Assembly (NCBI RefSeq): GCF_030147005.1
Contig: NZ_JASLAW010000165.1
Span: forward strand, 41,371 to 105,370
Direction: 5' to 3'
From: Pseudomonas sp.
GTDB lineage: Bacteria > Pseudomonadota > Gammaproteobacteria > Pseudomonadales > Pseudomonadaceae
DNA: 64,000 nucleotides
The notes under the pieces were generated by a model. It did no database searches. It saw only the letters and a list, made by a program, of their open reading frames with translations, and had not been told where the DNA came from. Both the position numbers and the translations under genes were made by a program. Positions 63,867 through 64,000 of the stretch are shown here, one piece after another. Every line of letters begins with the position of its first letter. Within the stretch, counting starts at the first letter, position 1.

Positions 63867-64000
63867 TGGTCAAGTAATTTTGGACACTGATTACGGTTCA
63901 CGCCGCCAACCTTTCCTTCATGACCGGCGACCGGTAGTCGTTATAGCTGTGAGGCCTGCTGATGTTGTAGCGAGAGACATAGCGCTGTACGTCTGCTCGG
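63867..64000 (-). mobile_element. End of an IS3-family insertion sequence (partial)
   Basis: The segment holds the 3' end of a transposase on the minus strand and, outside its stop, the TGGTCAAGTAATTTTGGAC stretch (63867 onward) expected to be the terminal inverted repeat. The other end is beyond the window. The exact boundary is uncertain by a few bases. Confidence 0.6.
63898..64000 (-). CDS. IS3-family transposase, C-terminal end (partial)
   Basis: The last 34 codons read RADVQRYVSRYNISRPHSY then NDYRSPVMKERLAA and stop at 63898. The pattern Y-x3-YN-x3-PHSYNDYRSP resembles the end of the integrase-core OrfB of IS3-type elements, after the catalytic DDE. It begins outside the window, so activity cannot be judged. 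Confidence 0.65.
   Translation of the reverse strand, partial: RADVQRYVSRYNISRPHSYNDYRSPVMKERLAA

Overview
The window is chromosomal DNA of a Pseudomonas, most likely of the P. fluorescens complex. The evidence is the protein sequences (HppD tail, RarD, the arn operon, paired acyl-CoA catabolic operons, KaiC-like ATPase), a GC content near 60% and REP-like intergenic hairpins. It is mostly ordinary core and near-core gene content, with two stretches that look acquired: a large AT-richer toxin-like gene (22968-27677) and a decayed repeat-rich segment before an IS3-type end (about 61500-64000).

Layout. 1-4195: tail of hppD with its terminator, rarD, an aldo/keto reductase, a LysR regulator divergent from an atypical SDR, and a REP-like hairpin. 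4204-8013: a sugar-diacid block (MFS permease divergent from cdaR, then glycerate kinase). 8022-15650: a TAP-like alpha/beta hydrolase lipoprotein, a YhhY-like acetyltransferase, an amino-acid racemase, a hypothetical protein, a GH18 chitinase without a signal peptide, a DUF3313 lipoprotein and a DUF1254/DUF1214 protein.

15759-31025 is dominated by signalling. A single-domain response regulator diverges from a tight operon of CHASE3-GAF-HK-3xREC hybrid kinase, cheR, REC-less cheB, REC-HK kinase and a REC protein. Facing it is a two-gene operon of a double-domain KaiC-like ATPase and a hybrid kinase. Between them sits one 1569-aa toxin-like protein with what look like two successive papain-like Cys/His modules.

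31167-40320: a TPR protein, then a five-gene operon (acyl-CoA synthetase, SDR, thiolase, acyl-CoA dehydrogenase, enoyl-CoA hydratase) that supplies every step from 2-methylbutyryl-CoA to acetyl-CoA plus propionyl-CoA. A convergent pair (acyl-CoA dehydrogenase, 3-hydroxyisobutyryl-CoA hydrolase) fits the valine branch. 40452-51112: an HPP membrane protein, a small protein and the lipid A aminoarabinose operon arnC-A-D-T-E-F-ugd plus a second GT39 transferase, with no arnB beside it.

51526-61500: an M949_RS01915-family secreted protein, a lone tyrosine recombinase, a Bcr/CflA exporter, a chemoreceptor, and a 2-deoxyribose catabolic cluster deoK-deoP-deoX, deoR and deoC. Three sites of the form TGTTA-N6-TAACA lie in the two promoter regions and suggest a local DeoR regulon. 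61501-64000: four inverted repeats, two identical 16-bp palindromes, two related but broken HI1420-type antitoxin starts, a PRISE-type reductase and the end of an IS3-family transposase.
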